Shown here piece by piece: positions 36,168 through 45,553 of a stretch of 64,000 bases of DNA. The translations under genes were made by a program, and so were the position numbers. Origin of the DNA: Clostridia bacterium (GTDB taxonomy: Bacteria; Bacillota; Clostridia; Lachnospirales; Lachnospiraceae); NCBI GenBank assembly GCA_003249225.1, contig QKJQ01000012.1:62001-126000 (forward strand), in the 5' to 3' direction. How positions within the stretch are numbered: position 1 is the first letter of the stretch; each line of letters begins with the position of its first letter. Under the pieces are notes generated by a model. It had not been told where the DNA came from. It did no database searches and worked only from the letters and a program-made list of their open reading frames with translations.

Positions 36168-37043
36168 ATGAAGATAGCCCCACTTTTTAAAGAGAAAACA
36201 GTATATTCCTTTGAGGTGTTTCCACCGAAAAAGACCAGCTCGATCGAGACAATCTATGATACACTTGAAGAACTAAAAGAATTGTCCCCTGATTTTATCA
36301 GCGTGACTTTTGGTGCCGGTGGCAGTGGCAATCATTCACTGACCTGTGACATTGCTTCAAGGATAAAAAATGACTATCACATTGAGGCAGTGGCGCACCT
36401 TCCATGCATTAATTATGACAGAAATGAAGTATCACAGCTTTTAAAAGAGTTGTCAGATTGTGGAATAGAGAATATACTCGCTCTTCGTGGAGATATCAAC
36501 CCGGATATTCCCAGGAAATATGATTTTACCTACGCCAGTGACCTGGTATCCTTTATTAAGACACAGGGTGAATTTGATGTTGCAGGTGCCTGCTACCCAG
36601 AGGGGCATATTGAAGCATCGGATCTTGTGGAAGATATATTAAATCTGCGAAAGAAGGTAGATGCAGGAGCAGAGCATTTGATAACGCAGCTGTTTTTCGA
36701 TAACCAGGTATTTTACAATTTTATAGAACGTACGAAATTAGCAGGTATCCACGTTCCAATCGAAGCTGGAATTATGCCTGTCATAAAAAAACAACAGATT
36801 GAGCGAATGGTATCCATGTGCGGAGCAAGCCTTCCGCCGAAATTCGTTAAGATGATGCAGCGGTATGAAAATCATCCGGAAGCACTGCGTGACGCAGGAA
36901 TAGCTTATGCAATCGATCAAATCGTCGATCTGATATCGAACGGTGTTGATGGTATACATTTGTATACAATGAACCAACCATATATTGCAAGAAAAATAAC
37001 AGAAGCAGTCGGAAGTCTTCTGACTGTGCAAAAAACGAAATAA
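36168..37043 (+). CDS. metF: Methylenetetrahydrofolate reductase
   Basis: 291 residues. The barrel has the N-terminal YSFEVFPPKKTSSIE with the catalytic Glu, SVTFGAGGSG, the FAD-contact region LALRGDIN, and HLITQLFFDN, PGIMPV-like EAGIMPVIKK and a C-terminal GVDGIHLYTMNQP. It reduces methylene-THF to methyl-THF, the methyl donor for MetH encoded just downstream. GGGAGG lies 7 bases before the ATG. No C-terminal regulatory domain, as normal for bacteria. Confidence 0.96.
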   Translation: MKIAPLFKEKTVYSFEVFPPKKTSSIETIYDTLEELKELSPDFISVTFGAGGSGNHSLTCDIASRIKNDYHIEAVAHLPCINYDRNEVSQLLKELSDCGIENILALRGDINPDIPRKYDFTYASDLVSFIKTQGEFDVAGACYPEGHIEASDLVEDILNLRKKVDAGAEHLITQLFFDNQVFYNFIERTKLAGIHVPIEAGIMPVIKKQQIERMVSMCGASLPPKFVKMMQRYENHPEALRDAGIAYAIDQIVDLISNGVDGIHLYTMNQPYIARKITEAVGSLLTVQKTK

Positions 37044-37061
37044 ATACAAACATAAATCAAA

Positions 37062-37110
37062 CAGTCAACCAAAGGTATGGCCATAATGGCTATTTACCTT
37101 TGGTTGACTG
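37062..37110 (+). repeat. Large inverted repeat between metF and metH
   Basis: CAGTCAACCAAAGGTA (37062-37077) pairs perfectly with TACCTTTGGTTGACTG (37095-37110), 16 bp, with GCCATAATGGC in the loop forming an inner hairpin. No U-run follows (CTGTTATATAATA), so it is an mRNA hairpin or weak terminator. Confidence 0.7.
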
Positions 37111-37187
37111 CTGTTATATAATAATATAGCGAGGATAGGTTGAATTTTTACGGGATGTAAGGCATACTAATTTTCAATCAGCAGAAT

Positions 37188-37209
37188 ATCAAAACCTGTA
37201 GGTTTTGAT
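37188..37209 (+). promoter_or_regulatory. Leader hairpin next to the metH ribosome site
   Basis: ATCAAAACC-TGTA-GGTTTTGAT is a 9-bp perfect stem ending about 6 bases before the GGAAGGAG of metH. It could influence translation initiation from the TTG start. No S-box or B12 riboswitch core was seen around it. Confidence 0.45.
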
Positions 37210-37227
37210 GATCGGAAGGAGATACTA

Positions 37228-39669
37228 TTGAAATTCAGAGAACGATTAAAAAAAGGAACGATGATACTGGATGGGGGAATGGGTACCATGCTTCAGGCAA
37301 AAGGTATGGAACTTGACGAAATTCCTGAACTGCTAGGAATTAAAAAAGCAGACTGGATCATCGATATACATAGAAGATATGTGAATGCCGGTGCCGACAT
37401 GATTTATATGAACACATTCGGAGCAAATTCATATAAGCTGTCAAGAACGGAATTTAGTGTGGATGATGTTATACATGCAGCGCTTGCAAATGCAAGGAAA
37501 GCTACGGAAGGTACAGACACACTGGTCGCACTTGACATCGGGCCGATCGGCCAGTTACTAGAACCGGCCGGAAGTCTGGCATTTGATGATGCCTACTCAA
37601 TTTTTAAAGAGCAGGTAATCGCAGGAAAACACGCAGATTGTATCGTTATCGAGACAATGACAGATCTTTGCGAATTAAAAGCGGCTATTCTTGCGGCAAA
37701 AGAGAACAGTACGCTGCCGGTCATCTGCACTATGTCTTTTGAAGAAAATCAGAGAACATTTACAGGATGCCAGATTTCAGCACTGGCACTGACAGCGGAA
37801 GGTCTCGGCGTGGATGCAGTTGGTGTGAACTGTTCCTTAGGCCCGCTGGAATTGTATCCGGTTGTTGAGGAATTACTGCGCTGGACAAGTCTTCCCGTCA
37901 TAGTAAAACCAAACGCCGGTCTACCGGATCCTGAGACGAACAAATTTACAATAACAGCAGAAGCTTTTGCAGAAGCCATGCTTCCCTATCGTCAGATGGG
38001 AGTGCGTATTTTTGGCGGATGCTGCGGGACGACCCCAGAGTTTATAAAAAGCATGGTACGCACTTTCAATAAATCAGAGCTGGATGAAACAAAAAAAATA
38101 TCCTGCGTTAAGCGTTCTGCGATCTGTTCTGCAACAAAGACGGTAACAATTGATGAACCAAGAGTTATTGGTGAGCGCATTAACCCGACCGGTAAGAAAA
38201 AGTTCAAAGAAGCTTTGCTGAATAATGACATTGATTATATTCTCCATCAGGCAATTGAACAGGTGGAAGCCGGTGCTGATATTCTGGATGTCAATGTCGG
38301 ACTTCCGGGAATTGATGAAAAGGCCATGATGGTCACTGTGGTAAAAGAGCTGCAGGGTGTTGTTGATGTTCCGCTGCAGATCGATTCAACGTCACCGGAA
38401 GTTATTGAAGCTGCACTACGTGTATACAACGGCAAAGCAATTGTAAATTCTGTCAATGGGGAGCCGGAGTCACTTTCTTCCGTGCTGCCAATTGTCAAAA
38501 AGTATGGTGCAGCCGTTGTAGGACTTACCTTGAACAAAGCTGGAATTCCCAAAACGGCAGAAGAACGTTTCCGGATTGCAGAAGAAATTCTTCAGGAAGC
38601 AGAAAGACTGGGAATTGCGAAGGAAGATGTGTTTATTGACTGTCTTACGCTGACAGCATCTGCAGAACCAGAAGGTGTGAAAGAAACGCTTAAGGCGTTG
38701 CATCAGGTCAGAGAAGAGCTGGGGCTGCAGACCGTTCTTGGCGTATCAAACATTTCGTTTGGCTTGCCAAGCCGTGAACTTGTAAACCAGAATTTTCTTA
38801 TGATGGCACTTATGCAGGGACTGACACTTCCCATTATGAACCCGAACAGTGAAGGGATGATGGGAGCACTCAGGGCTTATCGTCTGCTTACCAATCTTGA
38901 TAAGAATGCCGTTGATTATATTGCCAGATACCAGGATGTTACGATTCAGACAACTGCTTCCATTGGAACATCCGAGGCAACGGGCTCAAAAGAGACAAAA
39001 AAAGAAAGCTCGAAGCCGGTTATCAGCGAAAAGGACATGAAGAAAAAGACAGACCTTTCTTCTGCAATTGAGCAGGGGCTAAAAAAAGAAGCAGCTGTTT
39101 ATACTTCAGAACTTCTGGAACAGATGCCAAGCATGCAGATTGTAGATCAGTATCTGATACCGGCATTAGACTCGGTTGGGGCAAGATTTGAACAGGGTAA
39201 AGTATTTCTGCCACAGCTTATCCTGTCGGCAGCGGCAGCCCAGTCAGCCTTTGATGTTATCAAAGCAGACATTGCTGCAAGCGGGACGGACGCTGTGAAC
39301 AAGGGGATTATTGTTATCGCCACAGTTCATGGGGATGTGCATGATATCGGAAAGAATATTGTCAAAGTTCTGCTTGAAAATTATGGATATACCGTGATCG
39401 ATCTTGGTAAGAATGTACCGAAAGAGGAGGTCGTAAACGCAGCAATACAGCATAAAGCATCGTTAGTTGGTCTTTCGGCCCTGATGACAACGACATTGCC
39501 GTCCATGGAAGCGACCATTGCACTTTTACGTGAAAAGAATGCAGAATGCAAAGTCATGGTTGGCGGTGCGGTGCTCACAAAAGAATATGCAATGAAAATC
39601 GGCGCAGATTATTACTGCAAAGATGCAAAAGAAGCAGTCGATACGGCAAAACAGGTTTACAAAAACTAA
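37228..39669 (+). CDS. metH: Cobalamin-dependent methionine synthase, short form without activation domain
   Basis: 813 residues from TTG 37228, with AGGAG 7 bases upstream. The homocysteine domain (about 1-300) has LDGGMGTML and zinc cysteines in GVNCSLGP and FGGCCGTTPEF. The pterin domain (about 310-560) has VIGERINPTGKKKF. A helical B12 cap and a B12-binding domain follow (about 620-813), with the cobalt-ligand His in HGDVHDIGKNI and GGAVLT. The SAM-binding reactivation domain of the ~1200-residue enzyme is absent. It methylates homocysteine using methyl-THF made by MetF. Confidence 0.93.
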   Translation: MKFRERLKKGTMILDGGMGTMLQAKGMELDEIPELLGIKKADWIIDIHRRYVNAGADMIYMNTFGANSYKLSRTEFSVDDVIHAALANARKATEGTDTLVALDIGPIGQLLEPAGSLAFDDAYSIFKEQVIAGKHADCIVIETMTDLCELKAAILAAKENSTLPVICTMSFEENQRTFTGCQISALALTAEGLGVDAVGVNCSLGPLELYPVVEELLRWTSLPVIVKPNAGLPDPETNKFTITAEAFAEAMLPYRQMGVRIFGGCCGTTPEFIKSMVRTFNKSELDETKKISCVKRSAICSATKTVTIDEPRVIGERINPTGKKKFKEALLNNDIDYILHQAIEQVEAGADILDVNVGLPGIDEKAMMVTVVKELQGVVDVPLQIDSTSPEVIEAALRVYNGKAIVNSVNGEPESLSSVLPIVKKYGAAVVGLTLNKAGIPKTAEERFRIAEEILQEAERLGIAKEDVFIDCLTLTASAEPEGVKETLKALHQVREELGLQTVLGVSNISFGLPSRELVNQNFLMMALMQGLTLPIMNPNSEGMMGALRAYRLLTNLDKNAVDYIARYQDVTIQTTASIGTSEATGSKETKKESSKPVISEKDMKKKTDLSSAIEQGLKKEAAVYTSELLEQMPSMQIVDQYLIPALDSVGARFEQGKVFLPQLILSAAAAQSAFDVIKADIAASGTDAVNKGIIVIATVHGDVHDIGKNIVKVLLENYGYTVIDLGKNVPKEEVVNAAIQHKASLVGLSALMTTTLPSMEATIALLREKNAECKVMVGGAVLTKEYAMKIGADYYCKDAKEAVDTAKQVYKN

Positions 39670-39761
39670 CACCTATGGTAAAGTTATTTTGTTAAATCCT
39701 GATATACTTTATTAATAAACAAGGACAGAAGACATTTTGATAGGATGATTTGGAGGAAGAC

Positions 39762-41537
39762 ATGGAGAAACTCATTCATATAATTACAAAAGAAGTGGCG
39801 AAAGGATTTACAGCCTGTGGTTATGAAGAAACCTATGGGACTGTTACCGTATCCAACCGGCCGGATTTGTGTCAGTACCAGTGCAATGGAAGTATGAGTG
39901 CAGCAAAACAATACAAAAAAGCACCGATTGCCATTGCAAATGAAGTAGTTGACAGCATAAAGAATAATCCGCTCTTTGATAAAATCGAAGCAGTTGCACC
40001 GGGTTTTATCAATATTAATGTAAGCTGTTCCGTGTTAACAGCCTATATGAAAGAAATGGCTGACGACGCAAGACTTGGCTGTGATCTTACAACAGAAAAA
40101 AAGACAATTGTAGTTGATTACGGCGGTGCGAATGTTGCAAAGCCTCTTCATGTTGGTCATATGAGACCGGCTGTTATCGGTGAAAGTATAAAGAGAATAT
40201 ATAAATTCATGGGACATGAAGTGATCGGAGATGCACATTTGGGTGACTGGGGTCTTCCCATGGGTCTGATTATTGTATATTTGAAGGAAAAGGAGCCTGC
40301 ACTTCCTTACTTTGATGAAGGATTTCAGGGTGAGTATCCAGCAGAAGCACCATTTACAATATCTGAACTGGAGATGATCTATCCGGAAGCAAGCAAACGG
40401 TCCAAATCAGATGAAGCATTTTTACAGGAAGCTCAGGATGCTGTATTCAAGCTGCAGAACGGACACAGAGGATATTATGCTTTGTGGCAGCATATTATTA
40501 ATGTTTCAGTAGCAGATATTAAACGCCTTTATGATGATTTGAATGTGTATTTTGAATTATGGAAGAAAGAGAGCGATGCAAGACCTTATATTCCGGACAT
40601 GGTCCAGTATATGAAGGATGAAGGATATGCTCACATCAGTGAAGGTGCTCTTGTTGTGGATGTTAAGGAGGATACCGATACAAAGGAAATGCCTCCGTGT
40701 ATGATTCTGAAATCCAATGGGGCTACTCTTTATGATACGACGGACCTTGCTACGATCGTGGAACGCGTTAAGCTTTTTAATCCGGATCAGATTATCTATG
40801 TGGTAGACAAACGTCAGGAACTATATTTTGAAAGAATCTTTCGCTGTTCAAGAAAAACAAAGCTTGTAGATTCTCATGTTGAGCTTGATTTTCTTGGGTT
40901 TGGTACAATGAACGGCAAGGATGGGAAGCCATTTAAGACAAGAGACGGCGGCATTATGCGCCTTGATGATCTGATTGGTAATGTAAATGAAGAAGTCTAT
41001 AAGAAAATCATGTCGAACCGTGAGATGGGAGAAGAAGAAGCCAGAGACATCGCAAAAAAAGTGGGACTTGCCGCTTTGAAATATGGCGACCTCTCCAACC
41101 AGGCAACGAAAGACTATGTATTTGATGTTGATCGATTTACTTCCTTTGAAGGAAATACAGGTCCCTACATTCTTTATACTATGGTCCGTATCAAATCGAT
41201 TCTTGCAAAGTATAAAGAAGCAAACCAGGAACCGGTCCTGAACGCTTTTCTGGACGGAACCGGCGAGTATGGTAAGAGTGAAATCGAACTTATGCTTTCT
41301 GCGGTTCGTTTTAACGATATGATGGAACATGCTGCTGATGAGATGGCACCGCACAAAATATGTCAATATATCTTTGATCTGGCAAATGCACTGAATACGT
41401 TCTATCATGAGAATAAAATTATTGCAGAAGAGAACAAGGAAAAACAGAAAGAATGGATTTCAATGATTCAGCTTGTCCTTAGAATCTTTGAACTCTGCAT
41501 TGAGATACTGGCAATTGAAGCACCTGAGAAGATGTAG
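39762..41537 (+). CDS. argS: Arginyl-tRNA synthetase
   Basis: 591 residues from ATG 39762, with GGAGG 5 bases upstream. The N-terminal Add-1 domain recognises the tRNA elbow. The class I HIGH box is in KPLHVGHMRPA, the KMSKS-like region is GKDGKPFKTRDGG, and the C-terminal DALR anticodon domain contains NTGPYILYTMVRIKSIL-like segments. It charges tRNA-Arg. The gene stands alone between metH and an ATPase gene. Confidence 0.97.
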   Translation: MEKLIHIITKEVAKGFTACGYEETYGTVTVSNRPDLCQYQCNGSMSAAKQYKKAPIAIANEVVDSIKNNPLFDKIEAVAPGFININVSCSVLTAYMKEMADDARLGCDLTTEKKTIVVDYGGANVAKPLHVGHMRPAVIGESIKRIYKFMGHEVIGDAHLGDWGLPMGLIIVYLKEKEPALPYFDEGFQGEYPAEAPFTISELEMIYPEASKRSKSDEAFLQEAQDAVFKLQNGHRGYYALWQHIINVSVADIKRLYDDLNVYFELWKKESDARPYIPDMVQYMKDEGYAHISEGALVVDVKEDTDTKEMPPCMILKSNGATLYDTTDLATIVERVKLFNPDQIIYVVDKRQELYFERIFRCSRKTKLVDSHVELDFLGFGTMNGKDGKPFKTRDGGIMRLDDLIGNVNEEVYKKIMSNREMGEEEARDIAKKVGLAALKYGDLSNQATKDYVFDVDRFTSFEGNTGPYILYTMVRIKSILAKYKEANQEPVLNAFLDGTGEYGKSEIELMLSAVRFNDMMEHAADEMAPHKICQYIFDLANALNTFYHENKIIAEENKEKQKEWISMIQLVLRIFELCIEILAIEAPEKM

Positions 41538-41558
41538 GAATTATGGAGGGGAATGTTC

Positions 41559-42947
41559 ATGTTTGTTGGGCGGACAACAGAACAAAAGCAGCTGGAAGAG
41601 ATCTATGCAGGAACAAAAAGTAATCTGGTCATTCTATATGGGAGAGACGGAATCGGAAAATCCGCTTTACTAGCAGAATTCATCCGTGAAGTTAGAGCCT
41701 ATTATTATCTTGCCAGGGAAGCTACAGAAAAAGAGCAGCTGCTCGATATGAAGGAAGAGTTACGCGTAATTTATCCAGGAATATCACATACGGATACTAA
41801 AGAAGAAGTCGATTATTATGAATTTTTCAGAAGTCTTTTATCCTCTCATGATAAACAGGAAGGAAAACAGGTTTTCGTAATTGATGAATTTCACTATGCA
41901 GCAAAAGGCGGAAGCAGCTTCGCGGAAGCCATTGCACGTATTCTTGGTGATGTGGAGCAATTTGGAAATGTTATGTTCCTGCTTAGTACTTCGTCGGTCG
42001 AGTGGGTCGAGAATGATATGGTCAGACATCTTGGAATTACAGCACGGCTGATTTCTGGATTTATTAAGCTGAAAGAACTCACCTTTATGGAGATTGGTGA
42101 ATGGTTCCCGAATCTTACCGCGCAGGAATGCATCAGTATCAATGCAATCGTTGGCGGTGTTCCGAAATACCTTGTTCAGTGGAATCAGAAACAGTCGGTT
42201 AAAGAAAACATTAAACGGCTGTTCTTATCGCCGACCGCCCCGTTTTTTCATGAATCGGAACTTTTGTTAAAATACGAACTTCGTGAATTATCTGCCTATA
42301 ATGCAATCCTAAATACGCTGGCTCAGGGAAAATATAAATTAAACGAAATTTATGAAAGAACCGGATTCAGCAGAGCAAAAATCAGTGTTTATCTAAAGAA
42401 CCTGATACAGATGGATCTTGTTGAAAAAGTATTCTCCATGGATACAAAAAGTCATGCCAGTGTACAAAAAGGATTATACAGGATAAAAGACAATTTCCTA
42501 AACTTTTGGTACCGTTTTATATTCCCGCAGCAGTCCATGATTTCAATCGGACGGGGAGACTGGGTCTATGATGAATGCATTGAGCCGATGTTACTTGATT
42601 ATTTAAGCGAATCTTTCACCCAGTTCTGTACAGAATACCTGAAGCTTTTGGTACGTTATAAAAGAACGAAAGCGGATTATTCTTCCTTTGGAAGCTGGAA
42701 CGGAAAAGAAGGCAGGCTTGATATGATGGCTCGCTCAACCGATGGAAAGTATCTGATCGGAGCGTGCATCTGGCAGGACGAAAAAGTCGACCGTGCGCTG
42801 ATCGACCATTATTTTGCTTTGGCTGAAATGACTAGATTTAAAGCAGAAGAACTCTATTTCTTTGCAAAAAACGGATTTTCTGATGAGGTAATAAGTATAT
42901 GTGAAGAAAAAAAGAATGTCAAATTAGTCGATTTAAAAGATTTGTAA
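41559..42947 (+). CDS. AAA-type ATPase with C-terminal DUF234 (archaeal-type ATPase family)
   Basis: 462 residues from ATG 41559, with GGAGG 9 bases upstream; ATG 41553 lies too close to that site. It begins FVGRTTEQKQLEEIY, then Walker A GRDGIGKSALL, Walker B QVFVIDEFHYAA, sensor LLSTSSVEWV and a winged helix around EIYERTGFSRAKISVYLKN. The C-terminal ~150 residues are DUF234-like with a nuclease-fold look (RYKRTKADYSSFGSWNGKEGRLDMMA). This family occurs widely in anaerobes with no established role. It follows argS by ~20 bases. Confidence 0.85.
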   Translation: MFVGRTTEQKQLEEIYAGTKSNLVILYGRDGIGKSALLAEFIREVRAYYYLAREATEKEQLLDMKEELRVIYPGISHTDTKEEVDYYEFFRSLLSSHDKQEGKQVFVIDEFHYAAKGGSSFAEAIARILGDVEQFGNVMFLLSTSSVEWVENDMVRHLGITARLISGFIKLKELTFMEIGEWFPNLTAQECISINAIVGGVPKYLVQWNQKQSVKENIKRLFLSPTAPFFHESELLLKYELRELSAYNAILNTLAQGKYKLNEIYERTGFSRAKISVYLKNLIQMDLVEKVFSMDTKSHASVQKGLYRIKDNFLNFWYRFIFPQQSMISIGRGDWVYDECIEPMLLDYLSESFTQFCTEYLKLLVRYKRTKADYSSFGSWNGKEGRLDMMARSTDGKYLIGACIWQDEKVDRALIDHYFALAEMTRFKAEELYFFAKNGFSDEVISICEEKKNVKLVDLKDL

Positions 42948-42969
42948 CATAGAATTCATGGAAAACGTT

Positions 42970-42998
42970 TTGACTTTTTGAAAATGTGTTGGTACAAT
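42970..42998 (+). promoter_or_regulatory. Promoter of the SH3/PT-rich membrane protein gene
   Basis: TTGACT (42970-42975), a 17-bp spacer ending TTGG and TACAAT (42993-42998). Confidence 0.75.
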
Positions 42999-43061
42999 AG
43001 TACTAGTATATTTTTGGGGGATTCAGATTACTAGTGAACAAGATTGTGAGGAAGGGTGAAT

Positions 43062-44102
43062 ATGGAAGCAAAGCATACGAGAGCATATAAAATCACGATA
43101 TATTTATGTCTGACAGCATTATTGATTGCTCTATACTCTACGATAACGGTATTCGCGACAGAAACCAGCGATATCTATTATGAAGGTGTTACGACCAATA
43201 CAGTAAATGTACGTGAAGGTGCAGGTACCGATAACCCACAGGTCGAATATAACGGGATCCCTGTAAAGCTTGGTGTTGGGGTCGATGTAATTATTCTTTC
43301 AGAAACATTGGTCGGATCAAAAGCATGGTATGAAATCAACTTTGTATGGGAAGGCGCTGAGCTGACTGGTTATGCAACCAGTTCCTACATACTTAAATCA
43401 GATGTTACGGTAACACTGACACCTACACCGACACCATCTCCAACGGTAACACCGTCACCGGAACCTACTCCGACGACAACACCGACACCGACGGTTATTG
43501 CAGTATCCAGTACTCCGATGCCGCCGATCGGACAGGAAAGCGGAGATTTTCAAAGTGTATGGGGAATAATCATTGCGATTGTAATTATCTGTGTAATTGC
43601 TATTGTTGTAATTTATGTGAAGAATAAAGTGGCTTTTGGTAACAGCAGGAACAGTGAGATGCTGCAAAAAGTCAAGAATCTTAAAAATATAAGACTGAAA
43701 GAAGGAAAAGATGGTTCTGATTCAAAAGATCAAGCCATTGTCAGAAAACGACCGGAAGTCAGGGTACTGAATGAAGAGGAAGAGGACGCAAATGATGACT
43801 CTTTTGAACAGAATGCATTTGATGATGTATTTACAGACGGAGTTCCGACTGCGGAAGGAATAAAAGCAACAGCATCAAGGGAATCTGAAGAAAAGAAGGC
43901 ATTGCGTGCAAGAATTGACGGCCTGAAACAGCATGATATTGTTGTTCATAAGTATTTCGGAAAAGGCGAAGTCTATGATAATTCAGATGTAAAGTTGTTG
44001 GAAGTACGATTTGCTTCCGATGTACGGTTCCTGAATAAAGATTCTCTGGTATCGAAACGGCTGTTGGTATTTGATGATGACAGAAAACCTGTCAGGAGAT
44101 AA
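43062..44102 (+). CDS. SH3-domain membrane protein with Pro/Thr-rich stalk and cytoplasmic CarD/Tudor-like domain
   Basis: 346 residues from ATG 43062, with GGAAGGG upstream; GTG 43056 is an alternative. Order: signal segment (about 10-33, ending VFATE); SH3b (about 38-110, NTVNVREGAGTDNPQVEYNG); Thr-Pro repeats (about 114-150, LTPTPTPSPTVTPSPEPTP); one membrane span (about 165-187, IIIAIVIICVIAIVVIYV); a charged acidic cytoplasmic linker; and a small beta domain near the C-terminus (HDIVVHKYFGKGEVYDNS), resembling UvrD/CarD Tudor-like modules. It may sense the wall outside and contact a protein inside. The function is unknown. Confidence 0.8.
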   Translation: MEAKHTRAYKITIYLCLTALLIALYSTITVFATETSDIYYEGVTTNTVNVREGAGTDNPQVEYNGIPVKLGVGVDVIILSETLVGSKAWYEINFVWEGAELTGYATSSYILKSDVTVTLTPTPTPSPTVTPSPEPTPTTTPTPTVIAVSSTPMPPIGQESGDFQSVWGIIIAIVIICVIAIVVIYVKNKVAFGNSRNSEMLQKVKNLKNIRLKEGKDGSDSKDQAIVRKRPEVRVLNEEEEDANDDSFEQNAFDDVFTDGVPTAEGIKATASRESEEKKALRARIDGLKQHDIVVHKYFGKGEVYDNSDVKLLEVRFASDVRFLNKDSLVSKRLLVFDDDRKPVRR

Positions 44103-44214
44103 TAACTGCATGCTTACGTTAAGAGAACTTGCAGAGGAAGAACAATCTGTATAGTCTTTGCAAAGATCAATAGCTCTGTTATTTACTGTTTAACAAATAA
44201 AGTAATACAAAAGC

Positions 44215-44252
44215 GAAGGAACTGTGTACATAAATTGTACCGGTTCCTTTTT
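44215..44252 (+). terminator. Intrinsic terminator after the SH3/PT-rich gene
   Basis: AAGGAAC pairs with GTTCCTT, with GTACA/TGTAC nested inside, followed by a T run. Confidence 0.8.
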
Positions 44253-44422
44253 ATATTATAGTAGAGTTCGTTAACTTTCCAATAAAGTAAAAAGCATTCC
44301 GTGCAGGATACGTACGTACATGAAAGGTAAATTTTTATGGTATGAGCGCGTACGACGTGAAGAATATGTCCAGATACATTCTTTATTTTATTCAGAAAAA
44401 GGTATTTTATGATAAAAAACAC
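44253..44422. other. Non-coding interval upstream of the YtrA operon
   Basis: No supported gene. It contains alternating CGTAC stretches (ATACGTACGTACAT near 44309 and GCGTACGACG near 44348). Nothing else is assignable before the promoter. Confidence 0.4.
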
Positions 44423-44451
44423 TTGACACACATAAAACACTAGTGTACTAT
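44423..44451 (+). promoter_or_regulatory. Promoter of the YtrA-type GntR/ABC operon
   Basis: TTGACA (44423-44428), a 17-bp spacer and TACTAT (44446-44451). The -10 box lies inside the operator. Confidence 0.8.
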
Positions 44452-44467
44452 ACAGATAGTGCACTAG
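44440..44467. promoter_or_regulatory. 28-bp near-perfect operator over the -10 box
   Basis: CTAGTGTACTAT (44440-44451), spacer ACAG, ATAGTGCACTAG (44456-44467): 11 of 12 positions are symmetric. It overlaps the -10 and start site of the operon, as expected for autorepression by the GntR product. Confidence 0.75.
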
Positions 44468-44488
44468 AACGCAGGAAAGGAGACGCAG

Positions 44489-44839
44489 ATGGAGTTTGAT
44501 ACAAATGTTCCGATTTATTTTCAAGTAATACAGGAAATAAAGAAAGAAATCATCAATGGAAGCAGAAAACTTGGTGATAAATTGCCATCCTCAAGAGAGC
44601 TTGCAGTGTTGTATAAAATCAATCCAAATACCGCAAATCGCATTTACAGGGAGATGGAGCTATCCGGACTTTGTTTTACAAAACGAGGACTGGGAACTTA
44701 TATAACAGAGGATGAGACCATGCTGAAGCAGATTCGTGTTGAATTAGCCGATAAACTAATGGATGATTTTGTACAGGGTATGCGACTGCTTGGTTTATCG
44801 AGAGAGGAAATTATGAAAGATCTTGAAAAAAAATTATAA
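44489..44839 (+). CDS. GntR-family regulator, YtrA subfamily
   Basis: 116 residues. The winged helix contains IYFQVIQEIKKEIINGS, LPSSRELAVLYKINPNTANRIYREMEL (read as consecutive helices) and FTKRGLGTYI. A ~45-residue C-terminal helical dimer segment follows, typical of YtrA regulators that control adjacent ABC exporters. AAAGGAG lies 8 bases before the ATG. It is the first gene of a three-gene operon and probably binds the 28-bp operator at its own promoter. Confidence 0.93.
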   Translation: MEFDTNVPIYFQVIQEIKKEIINGSRKLGDKLPSSRELAVLYKINPNTANRIYREMELSGLCFTKRGLGTYITEDETMLKQIRVELADKLMDDFVQGMRLLGLSREEIMKDLEKKL

Positions 44840-44851
44840 GGGAGAAAGCTT

Positions 44852-45538
44852 ATGCTCGAATGTAAAGACGCCACCAAAAAGTATATGGGAAAAGTGGCAG
44901 TTGACCGAATGAACCTTACCGTGGAAAAAGGAAGGATTTATGCCCTGCTGGGACCGAATGGAAGCGGGAAAACAACGCTTATGAAGATGGTTGCCGGACT
45001 GGTAAAACCAACGGAAGGTGTAGTTACATACAACAAGATTCCTATTGGTATTGAATCCAAAAGAAAAGTCGCATACATGTCAACAGAACCTTTTTATTAC
45101 AACTACATGAACATTGCAGATGTGGGAAAATATTATGCTGACTTCTTTGAGGATTTCAGTACTGAAAAGTATGCGCAGCTTATTGAGAGAATGAATCTTC
45201 GTACACAGGATAAAGTGAAATCCCTGTCCTCCGGTATGGCAGCGAAACTTAAAATAGCGGCTACGTTATCACGAAAAGCCGAGTTGATTCTGCTTGATGA
45301 ACCGCTGAATGGAATTGACATTATTGCAAGAGAACAGATTATTACAACAATTGTAGAATCGGCAAATGATGAGAATGCGCTTGTTGTGTCCAGCCATTTA
45401 GTTGATGAACTTGAGAAGATAATTGACTATGCAGTGTTCATGAAGGAAGGCAACCTTGTAATGCAAGGTGACGCAGAAGAGATGCGGGCAGAGCGTGGTA
45501 TGTCAATTGTTGAACTGTATAAAAGAATTTATGCCTAG
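44852..45538 (+). CDS. ABC transporter ATP-binding protein (YtrB-like)
   Basis: 228 residues. Walker A is GPNGSGKTTL, the signature is the short LSSGM form seen in this subfamily, Walker B is ELILLDEPLNGID, and the switch His is in VSSHLVDE. The gene starts 12 bases after the regulator with GGGAG upstream and precedes a membrane protein gene by 15 bases. The system is probably an exporter or a cell-envelope stress pump, induced when the GntR repressor leaves its operator. Confidence 0.92.
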   Translation: MLECKDATKKYMGKVAVDRMNLTVEKGRIYALLGPNGSGKTTLMKMVAGLVKPTEGVVTYNKIPIGIESKRKVAYMSTEPFYYNYMNIADVGKYYADFFEDFSTEKYAQLIERMNLRTQDKVKSLSSGMAAKLKIAATLSRKAELILLDEPLNGIDIIAREQIITTIVESANDENALVVSSHLVDELEKIIDYAVFMKEGNLVMQGDAEEMRAERGMSIVELYKRIYA

Positions 45539-45553
45539 AATGGGGAGGGTGAC

